From positions 1-14,625 of the forward strand of contig JAOZRJ010000013.1 in the NCBI GenBank assembly GCA_029931885.1: a stretch of 14,625 nt of DNA. The letters are read 5' to 3'. The first letter of the stretch is position 1. Each line of letters starts with the position of its first letter. Under the pieces are notes generated by a model. It made no database searches, had not been told where the DNA came from, and saw only the letters and a list, made by a program, of their open reading frames with translations. The stretch comes from Candidatus Omnitrophota bacterium. GTDB lineage: Bacteria; Omnitrophota; Koll11; Zapsychrales; Aceulaceae. Positions 7,674 to 14,421 of this stretch are shown here, piece after piece. Made by a program: the position numbers and the translations under genes.

Positions 7674-7844
7674 TTATTTCTTTGTTTTTGATGTAATGTA
7701 AGTATTAATTAATGTGAAAATCGTCAAGACAATGACGACAATATTTAGATCTGTATATCGAAAACTTGTAAAAGTAATGACCAGAATTCCTATTACGGTC
7801 AAAATCCATAAAACATGCATCATAAATGCTACAAACCTATCCAC
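7674..7844 (-). CDS. Small 56-aa two-helix membrane protein upstream of mnmG
   Basis: An unrecognised short gene with GTG start at 7844 and TAA at 7676-7674. It is preceded by an excellent ribosome binding site, AAGGAGAG six bases upstream, and a sigma70-type promoter. The protein has two hydrophobic helices (about 5-26 and 33-49) joined by SFRYTDLN, and a basic tail (TSKTKK). The very short hairpin implies a small inner-membrane protein. It is the first gene of the mnmG transcript, with mnmG starting 24 bp after its stop. Function unknown. The combination of promoter, ribosome site and membrane-like composition makes a real gene likely. The alternative is a leader peptide with no function of its own. 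Confidence 0.7.
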   Translation of the reverse strand: MDRFVAFMMHVLWILTVIGILVITFTSFRYTDLNIVVIVLTIFTLINTYITSKTKK

Positions 7845-7850
7845 TTTTCA

Positions 7851-7858
7851 CTCTCCTT
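7851..7858 (-). promoter_or_regulatory. Ribosome binding site of the 56-aa gene
   Basis: AAGGAGAG on the minus strand (7858-7851), six bases before the GTG start at 7844. This is one of the strongest Shine-Dalgarno sequences in the window and decides the start codon of this short gene. Confidence 0.8.
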
Positions 7859-7892
7859 TTTGTGAAGAAAGTTTCACTTTTTATTGCCTATA

Positions 7893-7921
7893 AGAATACA
7901 TTTTAAAAGAGTAATTGTCAA
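7893..7921 (-). promoter_or_regulatory. Sigma70-type promoter of the 56-aa/mnmG/VTT/zinc-ribbon operon
   Basis: On the minus strand a perfect -35 TTGACA (7921-7916), 17 bp spacer, then TATTCT (7898-7893, four of six -10 matches). It lies about 50 bp before the GTG start and just after the lacI stop. This is the best -35 box seen in the window. Confidence 0.7.
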
Positions 7922-7962
7922 TAACCACAAATAAATATGACGCAGTTAAGAATTGAGACTTT

Positions 7963-8973
7963 TTATGTACGAGGAGAGGTGCAGGATTCCCGAACAACAA
8001 GCTCAGGCGTGAGTAAAAGCTTAACAGGCGAATGTCTACGCCCTAAAACAATGGCATTCAAATGACGAACAGCATCCTCTGCCATCTTAAATAAAGGTTG
8101 ACGTATAGTTGTAAGCCCAACGGAGCTATATAAACCAATGGGATTATCATCAAAACCGACAACAGAAAGATCTTCCGGAATTTTTAATCCTTTTTCAATA
8201 GCTACATTAATAACTTCTAATGCCATATCATCACTTCCACAAAAAATAGCTGTTGGGCGATCTTTTTCTTTAAATGCTAAGAATTGATCAAAGGCCAAAC
8301 GTGCACAACGTCTTGAATAATCACCTTCATAAATATATTCTTCTTTAATGACAATATTTTTTTCATTCAAAATATTTTTATAACCATCAAGGCGATGCAT
8401 TCCGCTTTGTGTCTGAAGGCTTCCAGTAACAATTGCAATCTTTTTATGTCCCAACCCTATCAAATAATCTACTGCCATTTCTGCTCCCTTGACGTTATCT
8501 ACGGCAATATAATTTATTTTTAAATCTTCTACGCTATTATTAATTACCATACAAGGAATGCCTTCTTCCAAGGTTGCCTCTATTTGTTTCCGATTCTCTA
8601 TAATATCTGCAAATATAACACCACCGACATTATTTGTATTTAAAGGATTACAGCCATTCGTGATATGAAAAATTAAATCTAAGCGCAAAGTTTCTCACGA
8701 ATGACCTATACCGCGAATAATTTCAATAGCATAAAAAGAATGAAAAATGCCAGGATATCCTGGCATAACAAGCCCAACGGCATTATTTAAGCCCTTAGCT
8801 AATCGCTGTGCGCTAACATTAGGTTTAAATTTAAGATGAGCAATTGCTTCTTCAACTTTTGCTCGGTTTGATTTTGAAACGGTGGGGACATTGTTGATAA
8901 CACGCGACACAGTTGTAATAGATACACCTGCTCGCTTCGCAACATCTTCAATACTATTTTTTTTCTTACTCAC
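7963..8973 (-). pseudogene. LacI-family transcriptional regulator interrupted by one in-frame TGA
   Basis: This sugar-type repressor gene would encode about 335 residues, the usual LacI length. GTG start at 8973 is 13 bp after the coiled-coil gene. The N-terminal part has the HTH (IEDVAKRAGVSITTVSRVIN, 8-27) and hinge helix (PNVSAQRLAKG, 51-61). Codon 93 is TGA (8697-8695). The frame then continues unbroken to TAA at 7965-7963 as a complete ligand-binding domain, including IFCGSDDMALEVI, SVVGFDDNPIG and LTTIRQP. Frame is kept across the stop, so this is a nonsense codon and not a frameshift. The position corresponds to the helix after the first strand of the sensor domain, often Ala or Cys. 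A Cys codon changed to TGA is one simple reading. Alternatives are a sequencing error, readthrough, or two products: a free 92-aa DNA-binding domain, plus a 241-aa piece from TTG at 8688 that lacks a good ribosome site. Confidence 0.85.
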
Positions 8974-8986
8974 TATAAAATTTCTT

Positions 8987-10246
8987 TTATTTAACAGAGT
9001 CTCCCGCTTTTAGCGGCATACCTTGCTGAATAATATCAGCTGCAGAAATATCTTTTCTCACCTGAATAATCTCTAAATCACCAATGTATTGCCCATCTCG
9101 GTAAACACTAAACTTGTCACCAACGCCAGCTCCCGCACTATTACCTAAATTAATAATAGCAAAATTATTTTCTTCATTAACGCTAATAATTTCTCCGGCA
9201 GTAGTAACGACAGGAACCTCAAAAGAATCTTCAATTCTTGGCGTAGAAGCATTCACAACAATTGGAGGCAACATAATTTCTTGTTTGCCTTGAATGCCTT
9301 TTTGCAGCTTTCTATCGATATCGTTTTTAATATTAATAACTTCATCAATGCGATCTTGAACAATCATTTCTGTTTCTTTAAGCCTTCGGTCAACCTTGCT
9401 TTTCTCACTTTGCATTCTTGAAATGCTTTTTTCTAAAACTATTTTAATCCCGTTAAGCTGCTTAACATGTGCACGTAATTCTAAATTTTCTTCTTTAATT
9501 TTATCTAGCCGTTTACTGATATATTTTTTATCATTTTTCTCTCGAACAAGCTCAATAGATAGATTGTCAGCTAAATCTTCACCATATTTTATTTTTCGTT
9601 CAATCTCTTCTTTTTCGTTGTTTAAATAACTTACCTCTAAAACCAAATCAGCATTTTTCTTCTTTAGCTCTTCTATTTTTAACACGCTTTTATTTAATTC
9701 TTCTTCAAGCTTTACAACTTGCATCATTATCTCAGTCTTTTGCTTAAGAATGCCTGCCCAATGATCTTCTTGCGCCCCTTCTCCATCAACAACAACTTCA
9801 GCAACTTTTGTAACAACAGCAGGTTCTCGCCGTTTCTCTGCAATCTTCTTCTGGGCCTCCTGCAATTTTGTAATGGTATCATCACGTTCTTTTTTAACTT
9901 CTTGATATCGGCTCTTCCATTCATCTTTTTCTTGCATAATCTCTTCGATATTATTTTTTATATCTTGCATGCGCCCACTTATGTCATCAAGATCATCTTG
10001 CACACGTTTTTTATCAGCTAAAACATCTTGGGCTCTCTTTTTCAAGCCTTCATTTTCTCCAAGCAATGCTTTGTATCTTTCTTCATGTTCTGAAATTTTC
10101 TTCTTGCCTTGAGAAATTTGATCCTTAAACTTTAAATTCACTTTCTCGAGACTTGCCTTCTGACTAAATGTTGATAATGCCACAACAGCGCTTACAACTA
10201 AAAGTAAGCCCAAAATAAAGATAACTTGTTTAGCTGCTTTTGACAT
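8987..10246 (-). CDS. Membrane-anchored coiled-coil protein with C-terminal FlgT-like beta domain
   Basis: A 419-residue protein. An N-terminal transmembrane helix (about 7-26, VIFILGLLLVVSAVVAL) anchors it in the inner membrane. A long, highly charged coiled coil follows (about 30-330, many Glu/Lys heptads such as LKKRAQDVLADKKRVQDDLD). The last 75 residues form a compact beta-rich domain: GEIISVNEENNFAIINLG, VGDKFSVYRDGQYIGDLEI and LKAGDSVK. This pattern resembles the C-terminal domain of FlgT-like and related envelope proteins. The start is firm, with AGGAG four bases before ATG. The gene probably spans the periplasm as a structural or tethering protein, but no partner is visible. It shares a transcript with the lacI gene, 13 bp downstream. 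I do not recognise a named family. Confidence 0.85.
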   Translation of the reverse strand: MSKAAKQVIFILGLLLVVSAVVALSTFSQKASLEKVNLKFKDQISQGKKKISEHEERYKALLGENEGLKKRAQDVLADKKRVQDDLDDISGRMQDIKNNIEEIMQEKDEWKSRYQEVKKERDDTITKLQEAQKKIAEKRREPAVVTKVAEVVVDGEGAQEDHWAGILKQKTEIMMQVVKLEEELNKSVLKIEELKKKNADLVLEVSYLNNEKEEIERKIKYGEDLADNLSIELVREKNDKKYISKRLDKIKEENLELRAHVKQLNGIKIVLEKSISRMQSEKSKVDRRLKETEMIVQDRIDEVINIKNDIDRKLQKGIQGKQEIMLPPIVVNASTPRIEDSFEVPVVTTAGEIISVNEENNFAIINLGNSAGAGVGDKFSVYRDGQYIGDLEIIQVRKDISAADIIQQGMPLKAGDSVK

Positions 10247-10309
10247 ATTTCTCCTCTTTTGTTTTTATATGGTGTATGTTAAATAATAAATATTTATGAT
10301 ATATAATTT

Positions 10310-10338
10310 AATATATCAAACTATTAAATATAACACAA
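10310..10338 (-). promoter_or_regulatory. Possible promoter of the coiled-coil/lacI operon
   Basis: Minus strand TTGTGT (10338-10333), 17 bp, TATATT (10315-10310), about 65 bp before the start codon and downstream of the terminator of the previous operon. The -10 matches at five of six bases, the -35 at three. The region is nearly all A/T, so chance matches are likely. The same weak -35 and spacing occurs in front of the symporter gene. Confidence 0.35.
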
Positions 10339-10374
10339 GAAAAAGAATGTTTTTTTAATAAAAGAAATAAAAGA

Positions 10375-10405
10375 AAAAGGGGAGCAATAAAATTGCACCC
10401 CTTTT
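10375..10405 (-). terminator. Intrinsic terminator of the hydrolase/lipoprotein operon
   Basis: A 14-bp stem (10375-10388 with 10392-10405) with one A-A mismatch and a three-base loop. The core is GGGG/CCCC plus GCAAT/ATTGC. On the minus strand it is followed by a T-rich run. It lies 22 bp after the lipoprotein stop and separates that operon from the coiled-coil/lacI unit. Confidence 0.85.
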
Positions 10406-10427
10406 AAGCAAAAAATATTTTATTATT

Positions 10428-11060
10428 TTATTCGTATCGAATGTCGTCTAGATAAAATGTACAGCTTTCTGGATTAACATCAACATTTGTTGACCATGAA
10501 AATCCTCCGCTAACATAGGAAAGATCTTTACCCCGTAAATCAATTGTATACTGCTTCCACTCCGGAGTTAAAATAACAGGTCCGATAAAAGCCGTATCGG
10601 TATCAGGATAATCTCCCGTAATGCCACCCATTTTGAACTCCTCAATTCTTTCTCCGCCTTTTTCACCTTTTGCCCAAAATGTTAATTTTGTTGCACCGTC
10701 AAGATTATATCCACCTTTTCGATTGCCCCAATTGTTTGCTGGATTATGCCAGTAAACTCCTACCCATCGTGCGCCTTGTCTTGAACACTCAATGTCATAA
10801 ATAATTTTAATGCAAGTTGAATCAGAATGGCAATTCTCTTTCCAGCGAGTTATAAATTCTAAACATAAACCATCAGGCATAAAACCGGAAGGAATAAAAT
10901 GGTTATCACGAGAACCAATATTTGTATATATAGGAAAGGCCTGAAACGAACTTTTGACTTGATCCTGAGATCTTTGTGCTTCTGTTTTCTCTCCTGCCTG
11001 ACCACATCCAACTAACAAAATACAAGCAAAAAGAACAAACCCTTGACTTACTTTCTTCAT
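10428..11060 (-). CDS. Lipoprotein with a jelly-roll, carbohydrate-binding-like domain
   Basis: A 210-residue protein with a lipoprotein signal peptide whose lipobox is LVGC, giving lipidated Cys19. The next residue is Gly, so outer-membrane sorting would be expected under the usual rule. After a low-complexity linker, residues about 45-210 look like a beta-sandwich: LTFWAKGEKGGERIEEFKMG, EWKQYTIDLRGKDLSYVSGG and the closing strand CTFYLDDIRYE are typical of secreted carbohydrate-binding modules. Five further cysteines (66, 77, 83, 92, 200) may form disulphides. It is the last gene of the operon, 80 bp after the two-repeat protein, with a terminator just after it. The ATG is very close to GGGGAGG (one base), so the usable ribosome site is probably the AAAGG a few bases earlier. 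Sugar binding is inferred from fold pattern and neighbours. Confidence 0.8.
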   Translation of the reverse strand: MKKVSQGFVLFACILLVGCGQAGEKTEAQRSQDQVKSSFQAFPIYTNIGSRDNHFIPSGFMPDGLCLEFITRWKENCHSDSTCIKIIYDIECSRQGARWVGVYWHNPANNWGNRKGGYNLDGATKLTFWAKGEKGGERIEEFKMGGITGDYPDTDTAFIGPVILTPEWKQYTIDLRGKDLSYVSGGFSWSTNVDVNPESCTFYLDDIRYE

Positions 11061-11140
11061 ACCTCCCCTTTCCCTGTAACTTTCTGCAAGCTACTACTAA
11101 TTTGCGCCATGGAGATTTCTTATTTTTCTACTTTCTTAGA

Positions 11141-11995
11141 TTACATCTCTTCCATTTCAAGCAATCGTTGCCGAGCAGCTTCAGCAGGCTTCCAAAACCA
11201 TCCCTGAGTGTCCCAACATTGTGCGAAAAAATACTCATCAACTAATTTTTTAAATGTGGCCTTAGCTTCTTCATTCATGCCAGCTTTTTTGTAAGCATCA
11301 CCCTGAATGAACAAACATGTTCCGACGTCATTTAAAGCCCAATAAGAAAAAATTTCTTCATTTGTTTCCCATGGGAATTCTGTTAAAGATGCTTCCATTT
11401 CTTTCGCTTTGTCCCCATACAAATCAATACATTTATTTGTATAAAGCAAAACAGATTCTAAATCATCTTTTGCATAAGCTTCCCATGCCTTTGTTGTTAT
11501 TCCAGCAGAAGTTGAATCGCTAAAATCAACGTCTAATCCTTTTTCAATAGCATCCAATCTTTCTTTTGCTGCTTCTGATGGCTTCCAAAACCAACCACCG
11601 CCATCCCAGCATTGTCCGTAAGTATAATTTTCAATAAGATTTTTAAATGTTTCTTTAGCTTCATCTGTCATGTTTGCCTTGCGATACGCTTCCCCTTGAA
11701 CAAAAAGACATGTTGCGACATCATTCAAGGCCCATTTCTTAAATATATCATCATTGGGTCCCTGAACATAATCTGTCAGCGATGCCTGCATCTTTTTAGC
11801 TTGTGCACCATAAAGCTCAATACATTTATTTGTGTAAGCTAAAACAGCCTCAATATCACCTTTTGATAACGCATCCCAAGCCTTTGTTGCTAAAGTAACA
11901 GACCGATAATCACCATAATTATAGGCCCATGAGGCAATCGGATTTAAAAATCCGATACTCAGCACAAGCAAGGTAAGAATTAAAATTTTTTTCAT
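11141..11995 (-). CDS. Secreted protein with two tandem copies of a helical Cys-containing domain
   Basis: A 284-residue protein with a signal peptide (1 to about 24, cleavage after ASWA). The mature part is almost entirely two copies of one domain, residues 37-149 and 168-280, more than half identical by eye. Each copy begins TKAW and has TNKCI, then ALNDV-TCLF-QG-AY, EAK-TFK and QCWD--GWFWKP-EAA--RL. The pattern is TPR-like paired helices (EAxxxF, KxLxxxY), with a distinctive aromatic end. Three cysteines recur at the same places (58/96/129 and 189/227/260). The same domain is fused to the N-terminus of the adjacent hydrolase. AGGAGG five bases before the ATG fixes the start. It lies 98 bp after the hydrolase gene with its own candidate promoter. 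It probably acts outside the inner membrane as a binding or scaffold protein. No enzyme motif is seen. Confidence 0.85.
   Translation of the reverse strand: MKKILILTLLVLSIGFLNPIASWAYNYGDYRSVTLATKAWDALSKGDIEAVLAYTNKCIELYGAQAKKMQASLTDYVQGPNDDIFKKWALNDVATCLFVQGEAYRKANMTDEAKETFKNLIENYTYGQCWDGGGWFWKPSEAAKERLDAIEKGLDVDFSDSTSAGITTKAWEAYAKDDLESVLLYTNKCIDLYGDKAKEMEASLTEFPWETNEEIFSYWALNDVGTCLFIQGDAYKKAGMNEEAKATFKKLVDEYFFAQCWDTQGWFWKPAEAARQRLLEMEEM
11156..11494 (-). repeat. Second copy of the shared helical domain (in the 284-aa protein)
   Basis: Encodes residues 168-280 of the two-repeat protein. It is offset 131 residues from the first copy and includes C189, C227 and C260. Similarity is clear at protein level and partly at DNA level (for example the stretches encoding GWFWKP and TCLF). 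Confidence 0.85.
11549..11887 (-). repeat. First copy of the shared helical domain (in the 284-aa protein)
   Basis: Encodes residues 37-149, with C58, C96 and C129. It is followed by an 18-residue linker (KGLDVDFSDSTSAGIT region) before the second copy. Confidence 0.85.
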
Positions 11996-12054
11996 ATACT
12001 CCTCCTTTTTTCTTATATGTTAGATATTTATAGTAATATTGACGAATTTAAAAA

Positions 12055-12063
12055 AGTATAGCA
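12055..12063 (-). promoter_or_regulatory. Possible extended -10 promoter before the two-repeat gene
   Basis: TGCTATACT on the minus strand (12063-12055) fits an extended -10 (TGnTATACT), about 60 bp before the start of the 284-aa gene. No good -35 is present, as expected for this class. It would let the two-repeat protein and lipoprotein be made in excess of the hydrolase. No terminator is visible between the hydrolase stop and this site. Confidence 0.45.
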
Positions 12064-12093
12064 CATCTTTTGGCACTTTGCTGAAAAAACTTA

Positions 12094-14421
12094 CTAATTC
12101 CAAACTTTTTTATAATAATCATAACTTTTACGTAAATGCCGTAAAAACGGACTATTTTTTCCATCTCCCTGGCCTGTAATGCCAAACCACTCCTCATACA
12201 TATATCCATCAGGAAATGGTCCTAATGCACCAGCTGTTTTATCATGGTAAGCAGGCTCATAATTCTTCCACCACTCATCATTCCATTCAAAAACAACTCC
12301 TCCTATAGCATTGCCTACTCCATCTTTTGTGCCGAAAGAGTTAAACATAATATCTTCCCAAGCTCCTTTATGATAATCTGCCTGAGCTTGCTCAGCATCT
12401 TCACGGCTTAAGAAATTTGAATACGCAGGACATCCATATTCTGTAACAAAAGCAGCTTTTCCAGTTGCATCAAACACCTGATCCCATAAGGATCCAAATC
12501 CATAATTACCACGATACGCATTTACAGCAAAAGCGTCAACTGATGGACAACTTTCAGCAAAAATGTCTAAAAACAATGTATCTCCATTGCAAATTGCAAC
12601 AGGATGATTTTTATCAATGCTTTTGATCATAAGGGCTACTTCTTCAATAAATTGATAATAAGCTTGTGGTTTTTTATCTGCATTACAACCTAAACCATAA
12701 TTATTCTCATTACCTAAAAGCCACATTAGTATATACGGCTCATCCTTAAACTCTTCAACCATTTTACGTACGGATTCCATCATGGTTTTTTTATGCTCTG
12801 GATTTTCATAATCTGTTCCTTCAAACCAAGTAGCGCCAGAACCCAAGGCGTACTTTCCTAAAAAATCACCCATAATAACCATAATTCCATAATCATTATA
12901 AAGTTTTCTCAAGAGTTTTTTATCAGGATTATAAGGTTGCTTATAAACACGTATGGTGTTAGCACCCATTTCTTTAAGCAATTGAAAATCACCAACAACA
13001 GGTTCGTCCGAGTCTTGTTTATTGTTTAGATTCTTGTCAACCCAAGAGTCATATGGGCCGTCGGGAAGTCCATTTTTATTTATATCTTCAAGCATCCAAT
13101 CCGCCAAAGTTCCTTTATCTGGACTCTGTCCGACTGTTGTTGCTTGATATGTCACTGCTTGAATCATAAAAGGTTTTTCATCAACTAAAACCTGCCAATG
13201 TCCGGATTCAGGGCACTGGACAAGACGAACTTTTTTACCGCCCAAAGATTTCTTAGGATTCTTGACAACGCGAACATATTTCCTTAAACCAAAACGCTCA
13301 TTGAATGCATCTACTATTTTATCCCAAAAAGTTTTCTTCAATAATGTTCCAGGCCAAGTTAAAACAATATCATTAGCTATATCATTATCAAACCCATTAA
13401 TAACCTGAATCTTAGCTCCATCATATTTTAATTCTAATTCAGGATACATTCTTACTAAATGACGTACTTTAGCAATAGCAGCCTGACCAGGATACCAGGG
13501 AGTGTTCCAATATGTCCGGCCAACAGAGCTCGGAAAATGAATTTGAATCGCGCGATAAGTTTTTAGCGCCTCATAAACCATATCAGCTTGCTCAAAAACT
13601 AATCCAAGATAAAATAATTTTACGCCCCAAGGCTCTGTTGCGGTTGCCCATTTATAAAAAGCTTTCTGCAAATCATCTGTATGAACAAAATCCCAATGGC
13701 TTGCGCCAAGCTCTCCATCTTTAGTCATTTGCCGATAGATAGGATCTTTAAGAACTCCACTTGTATTCGGATAAATTCCTTCTCCAACAGCTTTCATTAA
13801 CGCTGCCGGATCATCCATAACATAACGATAATCTTTTGTTCCGACATCCTCAAAATGTCCAAATTTCTCATAGTCAATAATATCTTCTGTACCTTTAAAA
13901 GCAAGCGTAGGCATTGTTTTTGGACCACGATCTATTTCCACTGGATCGGACTTCTCCTCAATTTTTCCCTCTAGCTTATCAAGGCTGGCTTGACTTTTCT
14001 CAGTCACAGACCAATACCACCCTCGAGGATCCCATGATTGAGCAAAAGAATACTCATCAATCGCTTGTTTAAAAAGCTCTTTAGCCCTATCTACATCTCC
14101 TCTATTCATTAATGCTTCAGCGTGAATAAATAAACATGTTCCAACATTATTTAACGCACTATATTCTTCCTCTGTTCCCTTAAGAGGAAAAGTTGTAAGT
14201 GCTGTCTGTTGAAGTTTTGCTTCCTCACCATATTTATCAACGCATTCTGTTGTAAGACGCTTGACTTCTTCAAAATTATTGCTTGAAGAAGCCTCCCAAG
14301 CGTTACGTACATACTCTTGCGATGTTAAGCTTTGCGCAAAAACATTAGAAATGACTAGCAAAAAAAAGAAAACAAAAACTGTTTGTAAAATAATACTACT
14401 TTTTATAAGTATTTTTTTCAT
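12094..14421 (-). CDS. Secreted clan GH-A glycoside hydrolase (GH2-like TIM barrel) with N-terminal helical domain
   Basis: A 775-residue protein. A signal peptide ends near VFA at 27-29. Residues 40-148 are one copy of the helical domain that is doubled in the neighbouring protein. The middle (about 160-395) holds further TPR-like helices (YLGLVFEQADMVYEALKTYR) and then a beta-containing stretch. From about 398 the sequence is a GH2/GH-A type (beta/alpha)8 barrel: FMIQAVTYQ, ANTIRVYKQP, WLLGNENNYG with predicted acid/base Glu572, VTEYGCPAY with predicted nucleophile Glu661, and FEWNDEWW (711-718) at the last strand. Residues 445-472 carry two Asp/Asn-rich loops (DINKNGLPDG, DKNLNNKQDSDE) that resemble calcium-binding loops. 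It should be a retaining enzyme acting in the periplasm or outside; the substrate and exact family are not readable. The ATG overlaps the permease stop (ATGA) and AAGGAG lies upstream, so the start is firm. Confidence 0.88.
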   Translation of the reverse strand: MKKILIKSSIILQTVFVFFFLLVISNVFAQSLTSQEYVRNAWEASSSNNFEEVKRLTTECVDKYGEEAKLQQTALTTFPLKGTEEEYSALNNVGTCLFIHAEALMNRGDVDRAKELFKQAIDEYSFAQSWDPRGWYWSVTEKSQASLDKLEGKIEEKSDPVEIDRGPKTMPTLAFKGTEDIIDYEKFGHFEDVGTKDYRYVMDDPAALMKAVGEGIYPNTSGVLKDPIYRQMTKDGELGASHWDFVHTDDLQKAFYKWATATEPWGVKLFYLGLVFEQADMVYEALKTYRAIQIHFPSSVGRTYWNTPWYPGQAAIAKVRHLVRMYPELELKYDGAKIQVINGFDNDIANDIVLTWPGTLLKKTFWDKIVDAFNERFGLRKYVRVVKNPKKSLGGKKVRLVQCPESGHWQVLVDEKPFMIQAVTYQATTVGQSPDKGTLADWMLEDINKNGLPDGPYDSWVDKNLNNKQDSDEPVVGDFQLLKEMGANTIRVYKQPYNPDKKLLRKLYNDYGIMVIMGDFLGKYALGSGATWFEGTDYENPEHKKTMMESVRKMVEEFKDEPYILMWLLGNENNYGLGCNADKKPQAYYQFIEEVALMIKSIDKNHPVAICNGDTLFLDIFAESCPSVDAFAVNAYRGNYGFGSLWDQVFDATGKAAFVTEYGCPAYSNFLSREDAEQAQADYHKGAWEDIMFNSFGTKDGVGNAIGGVVFEWNDEWWKNYEPAYHDKTAGALGPFPDGYMYEEWFGITGQGDGKNSPFLRHLRKSYDYYKKVWN
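13978..14304 (-). repeat. Third copy of the shared helical domain (in the hydrolase)
   Basis: Encodes residues 40-148 of the 775-aa hydrolase. The same order of motifs appears (TTECVDKYG, ALNNVGTCLF, RAKELFKQAIDEY, QSWDPRGWYW). The first two cysteines (60, 96) are kept, but the third is Ser129. Confidence 0.8.

Noticed and set aside
7862..7877. Small inverted repeat GTGAA...TTCAC in the leader of the 56-aa gene
   Set aside because: Only a 5-bp stem, too weak to call an operator or attenuator.
8640..8697. Selenocysteine insertion at the lacI TGA
   Set aside because: The bases after the TGA show no convincing SECIS-like hairpin, and LacI proteins are not known selenoproteins.
5090..8697. Recoded TGA (as Trp or Gly) throughout the genome
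   Set aside because: TGA serves as the natural stop of the VTT gene and the ABC permease. Trp is written TGG in conserved positions, and no other conserved gene here has an internal TGA.
1560..12093. LacI-type CG-centred palindromic operators in the intergenic gaps
   Set aside because: The gaps at 1560-1766, 10247-10427, 11061-11140 and 11996-12093 were read. None shows a convincing symmetric site around a central CG.
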